The notes under the pieces: generated by a model
Database searches by the model: none
The model's input: only the letters and a program-made list of their open reading frames with translations
What the model was told of the DNA's origin: nothing
Made by a program: the position numbers and the translations under genes
NCBI GenBank assembly: GCA_034679345.1
Contig: JAXDAY010000014.1
Coordinates: 62,001-126,000 of the forward strand
DNA: 64,000 nucleotides
Direction of reading: 5' to 3'
DNA from: JAXDAY01 sp034679345
Lineage (GTDB): Bacteria > Eisenbacteria > RBG-16-71-46 > CAIMUX01 > VGJL01
Shown here: positions 35,801-43,082 of the stretch, one piece after another
How positions within the stretch are numbered: position 1 is the stretch's first letter
How the letters are laid out: every line of letters starts with the position of its first letter

Positions 35801-36346
35801 GACGCTCTCAGTCGCGACGGCGCGCCGGGTGTTCGTGTCGTAAACGAGCATGCGGGAGGTGAGGATCCGACCGCTCTCCTCGAGCCGCACGCTGTCGCGC
35901 AGCTCCAGCCTCCCCTCCGCGCGCCAGTAGAGGAGCTCGCGCGCGCCCATCGTCCCCTCGGGGCCCGATCCCCGTACATCGCCGCTCATGACGGCGAGCC
36001 GTTTGAGCCGGTCGTAGCTGGCCCGATGGGAGCGGATCGTGCGAGTGGAGTCCTGGAGGATCACGTCGCCGGAGAGATTCAAGAGGTCGCTGTCGCGGTA
36101 CCAGACCCCGTCCTTGGCGGTGATCGAGAGCCCCTCCTGTTCGGCCCGCGGCGAGGTGAGCACCGTCGTTCCAGCGCGCGATCCCTCGAGGCGCTCGCCA
36201 GTGATCGTCCAGGGATCCCCCTCCTCGGCCTCCCCCTGCGGGACGGGAGACCCGGATGCGGCGGCGGCGCCGAGACACAGCACGGCGATCAGCACGCGTC
36301 CAAACGCGCCTGTCCTCGCGGGGCGACTCACTGCTCGTCGTGCCAT
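32813..36346 (-). CDS. lptD: LPS-assembly protein LptD (OstA) homologue
   Basis: The 1177-residue protein starts at the ATG 36346, inside the end of folC (19-nt overlap), and has a signal peptide (FGRVLIAVLCLGAAAA). The N-terminal third holds LptA/OstA-like beta-jellyroll repeats, including LLNLSGDVILQDSTRTI and SHRASYDRLKRLAVMSGDV. The C-terminal half has the LptD barrel signature (DRVIARPIVLYLKNIPVLALPYWIFPM, then KGRHSGILMPDVEFGFDSSRG) and alternating amphipathic strands through the end. LptD inserts LPS into the outer leaflet of the outer membrane with LptE. This gene shows that the organism has an LPS-type outer membrane. It ends a long operon with folC, accD, rimI, tsaB, tsaE and the PorXY-like pair. 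Confidence 0.9.
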   Translation of the reverse strand: MARRAVSRPARTGAFGRVLIAVLCLGAAAASGSPVPQGEAEEGDPWTITGERLEGSRAGTTVLTSPRAEQEGLSITAKDGVWYRDSDLLNLSGDVILQDSTRTIRSHRASYDRLKRLAVMSGDVRGSGPEGTMGARELLYWRAEGRLELRDSVRLEESGRILTSRMLVYDTNTRRAVATESVTLSDPTERTTVTGRRCEIDRDAGTAVVTGAPRLYRPGLAGESELTIEADTLLTVDQNRAGEARGNVWIRRGSVDARCGRARFDFDGDLLILREQPVARDPDGEVRGDSMAVLLGAGDAERLEVLGNGRVEYLPSAKPGERNLVLGDTLVALMDSTGVHTIEVRGDAKSLYLPSSIDREEEVGQNLSRARTIRITIKAGEARRVDLINGASGEYLLPREKADTLYAQLSDSLYNARAGAAFLESPDDPLPDSLLRAGPYDPRETVAYAADTVAFLVPDRRIELRSNGRVHYQNLELDSRRIDFEASRDRVVAYGEPALKDESSELQGKRMVYRIDRKQGFVYEGMTEMDGAYYRGEEIKRVDDKILLVHDGDYTTCDAETSHFHFHADRMKIRLKDRVIARPIVLYLKNIPVLALPYWIFPMRKGRHSGILMPDVEFGFDSSRGRFLRNIGYYWAPNDYGDAMVWGDYYDATPRWILNSQVRYKLRYKLSGNLFGSYSREDAGAGYSTRWDFRGSHDQELGERFTLRFRANFVSDLDYRDDREFGGTVDERLNRILKSNIDLRKTWSKVSLSLTADRTEYLDKETSTVKVQQNVPSIDFSVNSFPIGRQADERGRGAFLPALSTVYTRLGASIRSTYSKPWEGSSTDNQAARISTGLTDNRKLGPYLSLSPSISATGAYFRRDNRGEEHAVGMVWDAGASARSTLYGTFMLGLGPLVGVRHVVEPSVSYRYAPDFSWLRYTDEAGRQVARFPSVGGISLSGAEASAMSLSLTQRFHLKLRGSDPKKPRKIDNLILLTTSTSHNFLEEDKPWSTISNSVRLQPSRLFESSLSLSHDPYRKNLRSLSVQSSFRLSGGAGGGGAGGADSLGAGEPLEEYGGFGQPGKDTGRPGERRLGASGPWSVNISHSFSRGSSRSSASNSANISASLVPASAWRVTASIYYDLKLKEIRSQGLSLYRDLHCWEASFDSRVSGGNSEYYFRINVKSLPDVKYERQDR

Positions 36347-37641
36347 AGCGAATCCTGCGGCGTGATACCCCGATGCTCCATCGCCGCTCCAACCGTATAG
36401 AAGGAGCCCGTGACGAGAACCGTCCCCTCGGGGGAACCGTCGGCGATCGCGGCATCCAGGGCCGCCGCAGGGCTCGTGTGGAGTTGCGCGCGCAGTCCGA
36501 GCGATTCGGCGATCGGCAGAAGACTCTCGCCCGGCGTCGCGCGCTCCGTCGGCGGGGTGCAGAGGTGGATCGTCTCGGCGCATCGCCCGACCTCGCGAAT
36601 GAAGCGCCTGTGGTTCTTTCCCTCCACCATACCCAGCACGATCCGCACCGGACCCGGGCGTCGGCGCGCGAGGGCGCGCGCGAGGGCGGCGGCGCCGTCC
36701 GGATTGTGCGCCACGTCGAAGATGATCGTCGGCCTGCCGGGGATCTCCTGCGCGCGGCCGGGCCATCGGATTCTCGCCGCGCCCTTTCTGATCGCCTCTG
36801 CTCCGATCTGCAGCTTCGCGGGGAGAAGATGGAGCGCGAGCACCGCGAGGGCGGCGTTCGCGACCTGATGCGCGCCGGCGAGGGAAATCTCCAGCGACAG
36901 ATCCTCGCGCGGGCCGGGCTGGCCCGGACGGGCCCGGAGGCGAAACCGCGAACCGCGTCGCGTCTCCTCCACTGCGTGGACGTACAGCGCGCGCCTTCGC
37001 TCGATGACCGGCGCTCCCAGCTCCAGGGCCCTGTTCCGGATCACCTCCACGGGTTCCCGGCCTCGGACGCCGAGGGCCGACGGAACTCCCGGGCGCAAGA
37101 TCCCCGCCTTCTCGCGAGCGATCGCCCCGAGTGTCCCGCCGAGGATCTTCTCGTGGTCGAAACCGATCGAGGAGATCACCGTGACCACGGCGCGGACCGG
37201 CCGCGTGGCGTCGAGGCGTCCCCCGAGCCCGACCTCGACCGCAGCGCACTCGATCCCCTCTCGCTCGAACCAGAGAAACGCGAGAAGCGTGGTCGCCTCG
37301 AAGAAGGAGAGCTCCATCTTCTCGCACGCCGGCCTGATGGTCGAAACGATCTCCGCCACCGCTTCCTGCGAGATCATCCTGCCGCCGACTCGCATCCGCT
37401 CGCGGAAGTCGAGCAAGTGGGGGGAGGTGAACAGCCCGGTCCGTCGGCCTGCCGCATCGAGGCAGGAGGCGACGATCGCGCTTGTCGAGCCCTTGCCATT
37501 CGTCCCGGCGATCAGGACCGAGGCGAAGGACTCCTGCGGGTCTCCGTGCTCCCGAAATGCGCCCACCACTCGATCGAGACCGAGGCGGACTCCGCGTCGC
37601 TCCAAGGAATAGAGGTAGCGGGTCGCCTCCTCGTAGGTCAC
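36328..37641 (-). CDS. folC: Folylpolyglutamate synthase / dihydrofolate synthase
   Basis: The 437-residue protein has the Mur-ligase fold of FolC: the ATP loop AGTNGKGSTSAIVASC, the FTSPHLLDFRERMRV segment and DVAHNPDGAAALARAL in the C-terminal domain. It adds glutamate to dihydropteroate and polyglutamylates folates in the cytoplasm. The start is a GTG that overlaps the end of accD by 4 nt, and the gene overlaps lptD downstream by 19 nt. Confidence 0.94.
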   Translation of the reverse strand: MTYEEATRYLYSLERRGVRLGLDRVVGAFREHGDPQESFASVLIAGTNGKGSTSAIVASCLDAAGRRTGLFTSPHLLDFRERMRVGGRMISQEAVAEIVSTIRPACEKMELSFFEATTLLAFLWFEREGIECAAVEVGLGGRLDATRPVRAVVTVISSIGFDHEKILGGTLGAIAREKAGILRPGVPSALGVRGREPVEVIRNRALELGAPVIERRRALYVHAVEETRRGSRFRLRARPGQPGPREDLSLEISLAGAHQVANAALAVLALHLLPAKLQIGAEAIRKGAARIRWPGRAQEIPGRPTIIFDVAHNPDGAAALARALARRRPGPVRIVLGMVEGKNHRRFIREVGRCAETIHLCTPPTERATPGESLLPIAESLGLRAQLHTSPAAALDAAIADGSPEGTVLVTGSFYTVGAAMEHRGITPQDSLWHDEQ

Positions 37642-38498
37642 CGCGAGCGGTTCGGCCGGCTGTTCCAGAAGTGGCGCAAGAGCCGCCCGACCTCCGTGCG
37701 CATCTGCTTGCGCGGGACGATCCGGTCGATCATTCCGTGCTCGAGGAGGAATTCCGCGCGCTGGAATCCCTTGGGCAACTCCTGCTTGATCGTCTGCTCG
37801 ATCACCCGGGGTCCGGCGAAGCCGATCAGGGCGTTCGGCTCCGCGATGATGATGTCGCCCACCATGGAGAAGCTCGCAGTCACCCCTCCCGTCGTAGGAT
37901 CGAGGATGACCGAAAGATAGAAGATCCCCTTCTCGTGGAGGCGCGCGAGCTGCGCCTGCACCTTGGCCAACTGCATCAGGGAAAGGACCCCCTCCTGCAT
38001 CCTGGCGCCTCCGGAGGCGGAGACAAGGACGAGCGGGACCTCCTCGGTGTAGGCGAGATCGGCGATGCGCGCGATCTTTTCCCCCACGACCGATCCCATG
38101 CTGCCGCCCAGGAAAGCGAAGTTCATCGCTCCGAGCGCGATCGGGATCGACTCGATGCGCGCGCGTCCGGTCTGGATCGCGTCGGCGTGGCCGGTCTTCG
38201 CGCGGGCTTCACGGATCCGGTCGGGATAGGGTTTGGAGTCGACGAAGCTCAAGGCGTCGACAGAGGTGACGTCGCCCCAGAGCTCCTCGAACGAGCCCGG
38301 GTCGACGAGAAGCGCGATGTACTCCTCTGAGGTGATGCGAAAGTGATGCCCGCAGGCGAGGCAGGTCCAGGCGTTGCGCTCCACCTCCTTGCGATAGAGG
38401 ATCTCCCCGCATCCGGCGCACTTCACCCATATTCCATCGGGGACGTCTTTCTTGTCCTGGGGCTTCGGGCCCTCCCGGCGATTCGTGAGCCAGCTCAA
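37638..38498 (-). CDS. accD: Acetyl-CoA carboxylase carboxyltransferase subunit beta
   Basis: The 286-residue protein has the AccD zinc ribbon with C-x2-C pairs in WVKCAGCGEILY and WTCLACGHH, followed by the crotonase-like carboxyltransferase core: AMNFAFLGGSMGSVVGEK, SASGGARMQEGVLSLMQLAK and IAEPNALIGFAGPRVIEQT. It forms the transferase with AccA to make malonyl-CoA, the committed step of fatty-acid synthesis. The start appears to be a TTG at 38498 (MSWLTNR), overlapping the stop of rimI by 4 nt. No accA gene is in the window. Confidence 0.95.
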   Translation of the reverse strand: MSWLTNRREGPKPQDKKDVPDGIWVKCAGCGEILYRKEVERNAWTCLACGHHFRITSEEYIALLVDPGSFEELWGDVTSVDALSFVDSKPYPDRIREARAKTGHADAIQTGRARIESIPIALGAMNFAFLGGSMGSVVGEKIARIADLAYTEEVPLVLVSASGGARMQEGVLSLMQLAKVQAQLARLHEKGIFYLSVILDPTTGGVTASFSMVGDIIIAEPNALIGFAGPRVIEQTIKQELPKGFQRAEFLLEHGMIDRIVPRKQMRTEVGRLLRHFWNSRPNRSR

Positions 38499-39046
38499 GC
38501 CGTCGCCTCCCCTACCCGCAGGGACCGGATCATCACCAGGGCGTCCTCCCGCGGATTGTTGTAGTAGTTCTTGCGAATTCCGCCTACCACGAAACCGTTG
38601 CGGTCATAGAGGGCGATCGCGGCTTCGTTGCCGCGACGCACCTCGAGAACGATCATCCGGCTCCCCCGGAGATAGGCCTCACGAAGGAGGTGGTCCAGCA
38701 TCGTCTGCGCGCAACGTCGCCTGCGCGCCCAAGGAGCGACCGCAATGTTCGCCAGATGCGCCTCGTCCTCGATGAACCAGGCGATCATATAGCCGGCGAT
38801 CCTCTCTTCGACCCGGAGCACCCGGCACCAGCTCGCCGGCGCCGCCCTCAACTCCCCCTCGAAGCTCGCCCGGGACCAGGGGTCGCGGAAGCAGAGCTTC
38901 TCGATCTCCGCCACCTCCGTCAGGTCGCGGGACTCCATCGAGGAGAGCCGAACCGGCCCTCCCTCCACCTCGTTCCCAGCGAGAGGGGTTTCCGGCGGCC
39001 GCGCCGGGGGCTCAAGCCTGTCGTCTCGGTTTTCGAGCATCGGCAT
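38495..39046 (-). CDS. rimI: Ribosomal protein S18 alanine N-acetyltransferase
   Basis: The 183-residue protein carries a GNAT acetyl-CoA site: ANIAVAPWARRRRCAQTMLDHLLR, with LEVRRGNEAAIALYDRNGFVVGGIRKNYY following. It fits the RimI group, and RimI is encoded next to TsaB in many genomes, as here. The extra ~30 N-terminal residues before VRLSSMESRDLTEVAEI are variable, so an internal start is possible. It overlaps tsaB upstream by 35 nt and accD downstream by 4 nt. A different GNAT substrate cannot be excluded. Confidence 0.82.
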   Translation of the reverse strand: MPMLENRDDRLEPPARPPETPLAGNEVEGGPVRLSSMESRDLTEVAEIEKLCFRDPWSRASFEGELRAAPASWCRVLRVEERIAGYMIAWFIEDEAHLANIAVAPWARRRRCAQTMLDHLLREAYLRGSRMIVLEVRRGNEAAIALYDRNGFVVGGIRKNYYNNPREDALVMIRSLRVGEATA

Positions 39047-39728
39047 CCCGCAGGTAGCTGGGCGTGCGCCCTTCTAGACCGGCCCCTCTCCACTCGGCTC
39101 TCTTCGGATCGAATCCCAGCATGGCCACCGAGGCGGCGCGAGGGGGTTGCGACGGCGCGATCAGCGCCGATGCCCCCCAGCGCGTCCGGATCCGCTCCGC
39201 AAGGGAATCTAGCGCATCCCCAACGAAAATCAAACGATCCGCGGCCAGGGGGGCGAACCGGTCGAGGAGGCTCGCCTCCTCGTACGATCCCGGCTGGAGA
39301 ACGGCGTCGAACCGAAGCCCCGTCCATGAGAAGGCCGCGGCGTAGACCATCCCGCGGCGAATCCCGGAGAGCGGTGCGACCACGCCCCCCAGGCCGCGCC
39401 ACGGGTAGGCCAGGACCTCCAGGCTCGAGACGGGGATGACCGGACGCTCGCAGCCCGCGGCGAGACCCATGGCGGCAGCCATTCCGATTCGAAGCCCTGT
39501 GAACGATCCCGGCCCCTCGGAAACGGCGAAGGCATCGCAGTCGCCCGGCGAGAGACGGAGTCCCGCCAGGAGATGGCGCGCCATTTCCAAAAGCATCTCG
39601 GTCGGGGTCCGCCGGGTGTCGATGGCCTCTTCCGCCACGAGTTCCCCCGATTCGGCAAGGGCGACTCCCGCATACCTTGCCGAGGACTCGAAGGCGAGAA
39701 TTCGCCGGCGCGCGGCAGCCGCGCTCAT
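39012..39728 (-). CDS. tsaB: t6A biosynthesis protein TsaB
   Basis: The 238-residue protein opens RRILAFESSARYAGVAL and has the family motif VSEGPGSFTGLRIGMAAAMGLA, typical of TsaB, the catalytically inactive ASKHA-fold partner of TsaD. It supports synthesis of N6-threonylcarbamoyladenosine at A37 of ANN-reading tRNAs. The ATG at 39728 overlaps the stop of tsaE by 4 nt. TsaC and TsaD are not in the window. Confidence 0.92.
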   Translation of the reverse strand: MSAAAARRRILAFESSARYAGVALAESGELVAEEAIDTRRTPTEMLLEMARHLLAGLRLSPGDCDAFAVSEGPGSFTGLRIGMAAAMGLAAGCERPVIPVSSLEVLAYPWRGLGGVVAPLSGIRRGMVYAAAFSWTGLRFDAVLQPGSYEEASLLDRFAPLAADRLIFVGDALDSLAERIRTRWGASALIAPSQPPRAASVAMLGFDPKRAEWRGAGLEGRTPSYLRDADARKPRRQA

Positions 39729-40189
39729 CGAAGCCTCCAGCAATCGAGGCTGCGGGAGGGGAGGGGCCATTCGAGGCGGATCCGCCGCCGGCTCTCCCCC
39801 TCGGCGTCGATGCGGATCCGAATGGCTTCGTCAGGAAGGATCTGCGGAATCCGATCGGCCCACTCGACGATGCTGATGCCGTCCGAGTCGATCGCCTCCT
39901 CCCACTCCCCCTCGGTCCACGGATCGATGTCCTCGAGGCGATAGAGATCGAGGTGGCGGATCGCGCAGCGTCCGGCATAGACATGCATCAGGGCGAAGGA
40001 GGGAGAGCGGACGCGGCCCCGGTATCCCGCGCCCCGCGCGATTCCCTGGGCGAGCCTCGTCTTGCCCACGCCCATCGGCCCGAAGAGCCCGACGGCGGTG
40101 GGCTCGCGCAGGGCCGCCCCGAGGCTCTCGCCGAGCCGGATCGTTTCGCCCTCATTGCGCGTAACGGTCTCGAAACGAAAGACCCGCAT
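39725..40189 (-). CDS. tsaE: t6A biosynthesis ATPase TsaE
   Basis: The 154-residue protein has the Walker A site GPMGVGKTRLAQG, then SPSFALMHVY, DLYRLED and SIVEWADRI, all diagnostic of TsaE, the ATPase that regenerates the TsaBD complex. Its ATG shares one base with the stop of the PorX-like gene upstream (TGATG), so the two are translationally coupled. The longer upstream reading in the same frame has no family match. Confidence 0.94.
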   Translation of the reverse strand: MRVFRFETVTRNEGETIRLGESLGAALREPTAVGLFGPMGVGKTRLAQGIARGAGYRGRVRSPSFALMHVYAGRCAIRHLDLYRLEDIDPWTEGEWEEAIDSDGISIVEWADRIPQILPDEAIRIRIDAEGESRRRIRLEWPLPSRSLDCWRLR

Positions 40190-41754
40190 CAGACCCCGCG
40201 GGGGCGGAGGGTCGCGACCGGCAGGATCATCTCCTCCAACGATACGCCGCCGTGCTGGAAGCTGCCGCGGAGCTGGCGCTCGTATTGGTGGAAGTTCGTC
40301 GGATAGACGAAGTAGTAGTTCTCGCGGGCGAGGATGTAGTTCTTCGTGAGCGTGTCGAGAGGCAGCATATATTCCTGTGGCCGCTTGACCAAGATCGCTT
40401 CCTTCTCGTCGCAGACGAGATTGTCCCCGAACTTGTAGCGGACATTCGTGGAGGCTTCTCGGTTTCCATAGACGAGCGAGGATCGCTTGCACTGCACGCT
40501 GCCGTGGTCGGTGGTGATGATAACCACGACGTTCTGCTTCGAGTAGAGCTTCAGGATCTCGAAGAGGCTCGAGTGCGTGAACCAGGAGAGCATGACCGAT
40601 CGAAAGGCTTGCTCGTGCGGCGCGAGTTCCTGGAGCAGCTCGCTGTCTGACCGTCCATGGGCCAGGAGATCCAGGAAGTTGATCACGACGGCCAGCATCT
40701 GAGCCGACATCTGAGAGGTCACCTTTTTCTTGAGGTCGGCGGCTTCGTCAGCCGTGTTGACCTTCAGATAGCGCACTCTCTCCGTGTCGATTCCGTCCCG
40801 CTGCATCAACTCCCGCATCAGCGCTTTCTCGAAACGGTTCTTGCCCGACTCGTTCCCGATCGACTCGAGCCACCATTCGGGATGCCTGCGCGCGATCTCC
40901 ACGGGAAAGAGACCGCTGAAGATGGCGTTTCTGCTGTAGGGCGTCGCGGTGGGAACGATGGAGCAGTAGAGGTCCGTCCGGATCTCGAAGTAGGGGTCCA
41001 GCAGAGCCTCGAGGGCGAGCCACTGGTCCAGTCGCATGCAGTCGATGACCACGAAGACGACCTGTCGCGACTCCTTCAGGTGCGGGAAGGTCCAGCGTTT
41101 CATCACGTCGATCGAAAGTGGTGGACGGGACTCGGGCGGCGCGGTCAGCCACCGGACGTAGTTGCCCTCGATGAAGCGGGAGAACTCCCGGTTGATTTCC
41201 GCCTTCTGGTCCTGGTGGGACTGATAGAGGCTCTCGTCCGTGGTGGCGAGCTCGATGTCGAGGTGCGCCACGCGCGAGGCCAACTCGAACCAGTCGGACC
41301 ATTCGAGGATGCCGTGGCGCAGGGAGCGGATGCGGTCGAACTCGGTGACGTAATCGCGGGTCTTCTGGTCCCGAACGAGACGGCGCGTGTCGAACAGCTT
41401 CTTGCAGGCGAGCCAGATCTGGCTCGGATTGACCGGCTTGGTCAGGTAATCGGTCACCTGGCGGCCGATCGCCGCGTTCATGAGGTGCTCTTCTTCGCTC
41501 TTTGTGATCATGATCACCGGAGTCTGCGGCGCCAGGTCACGCATCGCCTCCAGGGTGCGCAGCCCTCCCATCCCCGGCATCTGCTCATCGAGCAGGACGA
41601 CGTCGAATCGTTCCTCCGAGAGGACGGCCAGCGCATCCTCGCCGTTGGAGACCGCAGTGACCTCGTACCCCTTCGACTCCAGATAAAGGATGTGAGGACG
41701 GAGCAGATCGATCTCGTCGTCGGCCCAGAGAATTCTGCGGTGGGGCTCATCCAT
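40189..41754 (-). CDS. PorX-like response regulator: REC domain fused to PglZ/alkaline-phosphatase-fold domain
   Basis: The 521-residue protein has an N-terminal receiver domain (~1-120) with the acidic pair in LWADDE, phospho-acceptor Asp56 in VVLLDEQMPGM, and the conserved IMITKS Lys. The rest, from ~200 on, is a PglZ (alkaline phosphatase superfamily) domain: VVFVVIDCMRLDQWLALEAL, TATPYSRNAIFSGLFPVEI, VVIITTDHGSVQC and REASTNVRYKFGDNL. The REC-PglZ combination is that of PorX, a regulator of the type IX secretion system in Bacteroidetes. The adjacent histidine kinase is the likely partner. A regulator that controls another process is possible. Confidence 0.85.
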   Translation of the reverse strand: MDEPHRRILWADDEIDLLRPHILYLESKGYEVTAVSNGEDALAVLSEERFDVVLLDEQMPGMGGLRTLEAMRDLAPQTPVIMITKSEEEHLMNAAIGRQVTDYLTKPVNPSQIWLACKKLFDTRRLVRDQKTRDYVTEFDRIRSLRHGILEWSDWFELASRVAHLDIELATTDESLYQSHQDQKAEINREFSRFIEGNYVRWLTAPPESRPPLSIDVMKRWTFPHLKESRQVVFVVIDCMRLDQWLALEALLDPYFEIRTDLYCSIVPTATPYSRNAIFSGLFPVEIARRHPEWWLESIGNESGKNRFEKALMRELMQRDGIDTERVRYLKVNTADEAADLKKKVTSQMSAQMLAVVINFLDLLAHGRSDSELLQELAPHEQAFRSVMLSWFTHSSLFEILKLYSKQNVVVIITTDHGSVQCKRSSLVYGNREASTNVRYKFGDNLVCDEKEAILVKRPQEYMLPLDTLTKNYILARENYYFVYPTNFHQYERQLRGSFQHGGVSLEEMILPVATLRPRGV

Positions 41755-41769
41755 TCGGCTAGACCCTCC

Positions 41770-43038
41770 CTAGACGGGGAAGGCGATCACGAAGGTCGAG
41801 CCCTTGCCCGGTTGGCTCCGCTCGACCCAGATCCTGCCGCCATGATAATCCTCCACGATCCGCTTGGCGAGGGTGAGACCGAGCCCCCAGCCACGCTGTT
41901 TTGTGGAGAAGCCGGGCGTGAACACCTGCCGCACCTCGCGGGGAGTCATGCCTTTGCCTTGGTCGGTGATCCGCACCTCGACCGTCTCGGTCTCCCGACG
42001 CCTGGCCAGTTCGACCTCGATGACGCCGTGGCGCGAGTCGGTGGCGTCGATCGCGTTCTTCAAGACGTTCTCGACGACCCACTCGATCAGCTCCTTGTTC
42101 ACATTGACCGGCGGGACCAGATCGTAGCGCTCGCGGATCTCGACATCCTTGCGGAGATTCGGGAGCCTCCGCCTGTAGTAGCGAATCGCCTCGCTGACGA
42201 TCGGCGCGAGATCCTGGGGCTCGAGCCGCGGGAGGCTGCCGACCTGGCCAAAGCGCATCGCCACCTTCTGGAGCCGCTCGGCATCGCTCTGCATTTCCTC
42301 GATCACCTCGCGGAAGAAGCCATCCTCGACGACGACCGTCCCCTCCGGCCGGCGCTCCTGCTCCCCCCTCTCGCCCAGGAGCTCGACCCAGCCGAGGAGC
42401 GACGAGATCGGAGTGCCCAACTGGTGGGCCGTCTCTTTGGCCAGACCGATCCAGATCGAGCGCTGCTCGCTCGTCTTGATCGAGCGGTATCCGATGTAGC
42501 CTAGCCCCACGAAGACGAAGAGCACGAGGAGCTGGATGAAGGGGATCCAACGCAACTGCTGGATCAGCCCCGGCTCCCCATAGTGAACGTAGCCGAAGAT
42601 GGTCTTGTCCCCCGGCCGGCGGATCGGGACCGGGACGTTTCTGCGGTCGAAAGCCTTCGTCTTCTCGATGATCTTGGCGATCGGCCCGGGAGGCGGGTTC
42701 CGAGGATCCACCGCCGCGAGAGTCCGCACGTCGATCGTGTCGGCGACATCGATGCCGCGCCAGACGAAGGGACGTCCCTCGCGGTCAGTGAGAACCATCG
42801 GGAAGTTGGAGGGTTTGATCACGCGCTCGAAGGCCTCTCGAAGGTCGGGGCTCTCGATGGCCGCGAAGGTCGTCACTCCACAGAACTCCGCGAACAGCTC
42901 GGAGAGGGCGCGGGAGTTCTCCTTCATCCGGTTGGTCAGCGTGTAGGTGTAGGCGATTGAGATGCCGAGCAGGATGAAGGCGCCCAGGAAGAGGTAGGCC
43001 TTCAGGAGGCTGGGCAGGTTCGAGCGGGATAGGCCCAT
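41770..43038 (-). CDS. Membrane sensor histidine kinase, PorY-like
   Basis: The 422-residue protein has two membrane segments (about 12-34 and 164-186) flanking a ~130-residue sensor region, then a HisKA-type helix with the phospho-accepting His205 in KETAHQLGTPISSLLGWVELL. The HATPase domain carries NVLKNAIDA, the G1 box ITDQGKGM and the G2 box RGWGLGLTLAKRIVEDY. It ends 15 nt before the PorX-like gene, so the pair is one operon. PorY is the kinase partner of PorX in Bacteroidetes; sequence alone cannot prove identity. Confidence 0.88.
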   Translation of the reverse strand: MGLSRSNLPSLLKAYLFLGAFILLGISIAYTYTLTNRMKENSRALSELFAEFCGVTTFAAIESPDLREAFERVIKPSNFPMVLTDREGRPFVWRGIDVADTIDVRTLAAVDPRNPPPGPIAKIIEKTKAFDRRNVPVPIRRPGDKTIFGYVHYGEPGLIQQLRWIPFIQLLVLFVFVGLGYIGYRSIKTSEQRSIWIGLAKETAHQLGTPISSLLGWVELLGERGEQERRPEGTVVVEDGFFREVIEEMQSDAERLQKVAMRFGQVGSLPRLEPQDLAPIVSEAIRYYRRRLPNLRKDVEIRERYDLVPPVNVNKELIEWVVENVLKNAIDATDSRHGVIEVELARRRETETVEVRITDQGKGMTPREVRQVFTPGFSTKQRGWGLGLTLAKRIVEDYHGGRIWVERSQPGKGSTFVIAFPV

Positions 43039-43082
43039 TTTGCTCTTCCTTCCCTTCTACCCCCCATCGATGCGGGGGCGAG

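Noticed and set aside
36347..37327. N-terminal extension of the lptD frame across folC
   Set aside because: Sequence there is Arg/Gly-rich and antisense-like; a signal peptide begins at the ATG 36346.
40657..42504. Plus-strand frame of over 600 codons opposite the kinase and regulator genes
   Set aside because: Spans two genes antisense, with no recognisable domain.
43062..43079. C-run/G-run hairpin between serS and the kinase gene as a terminator
   Set aside because: Five-bp stem without a T run; too weak to call.
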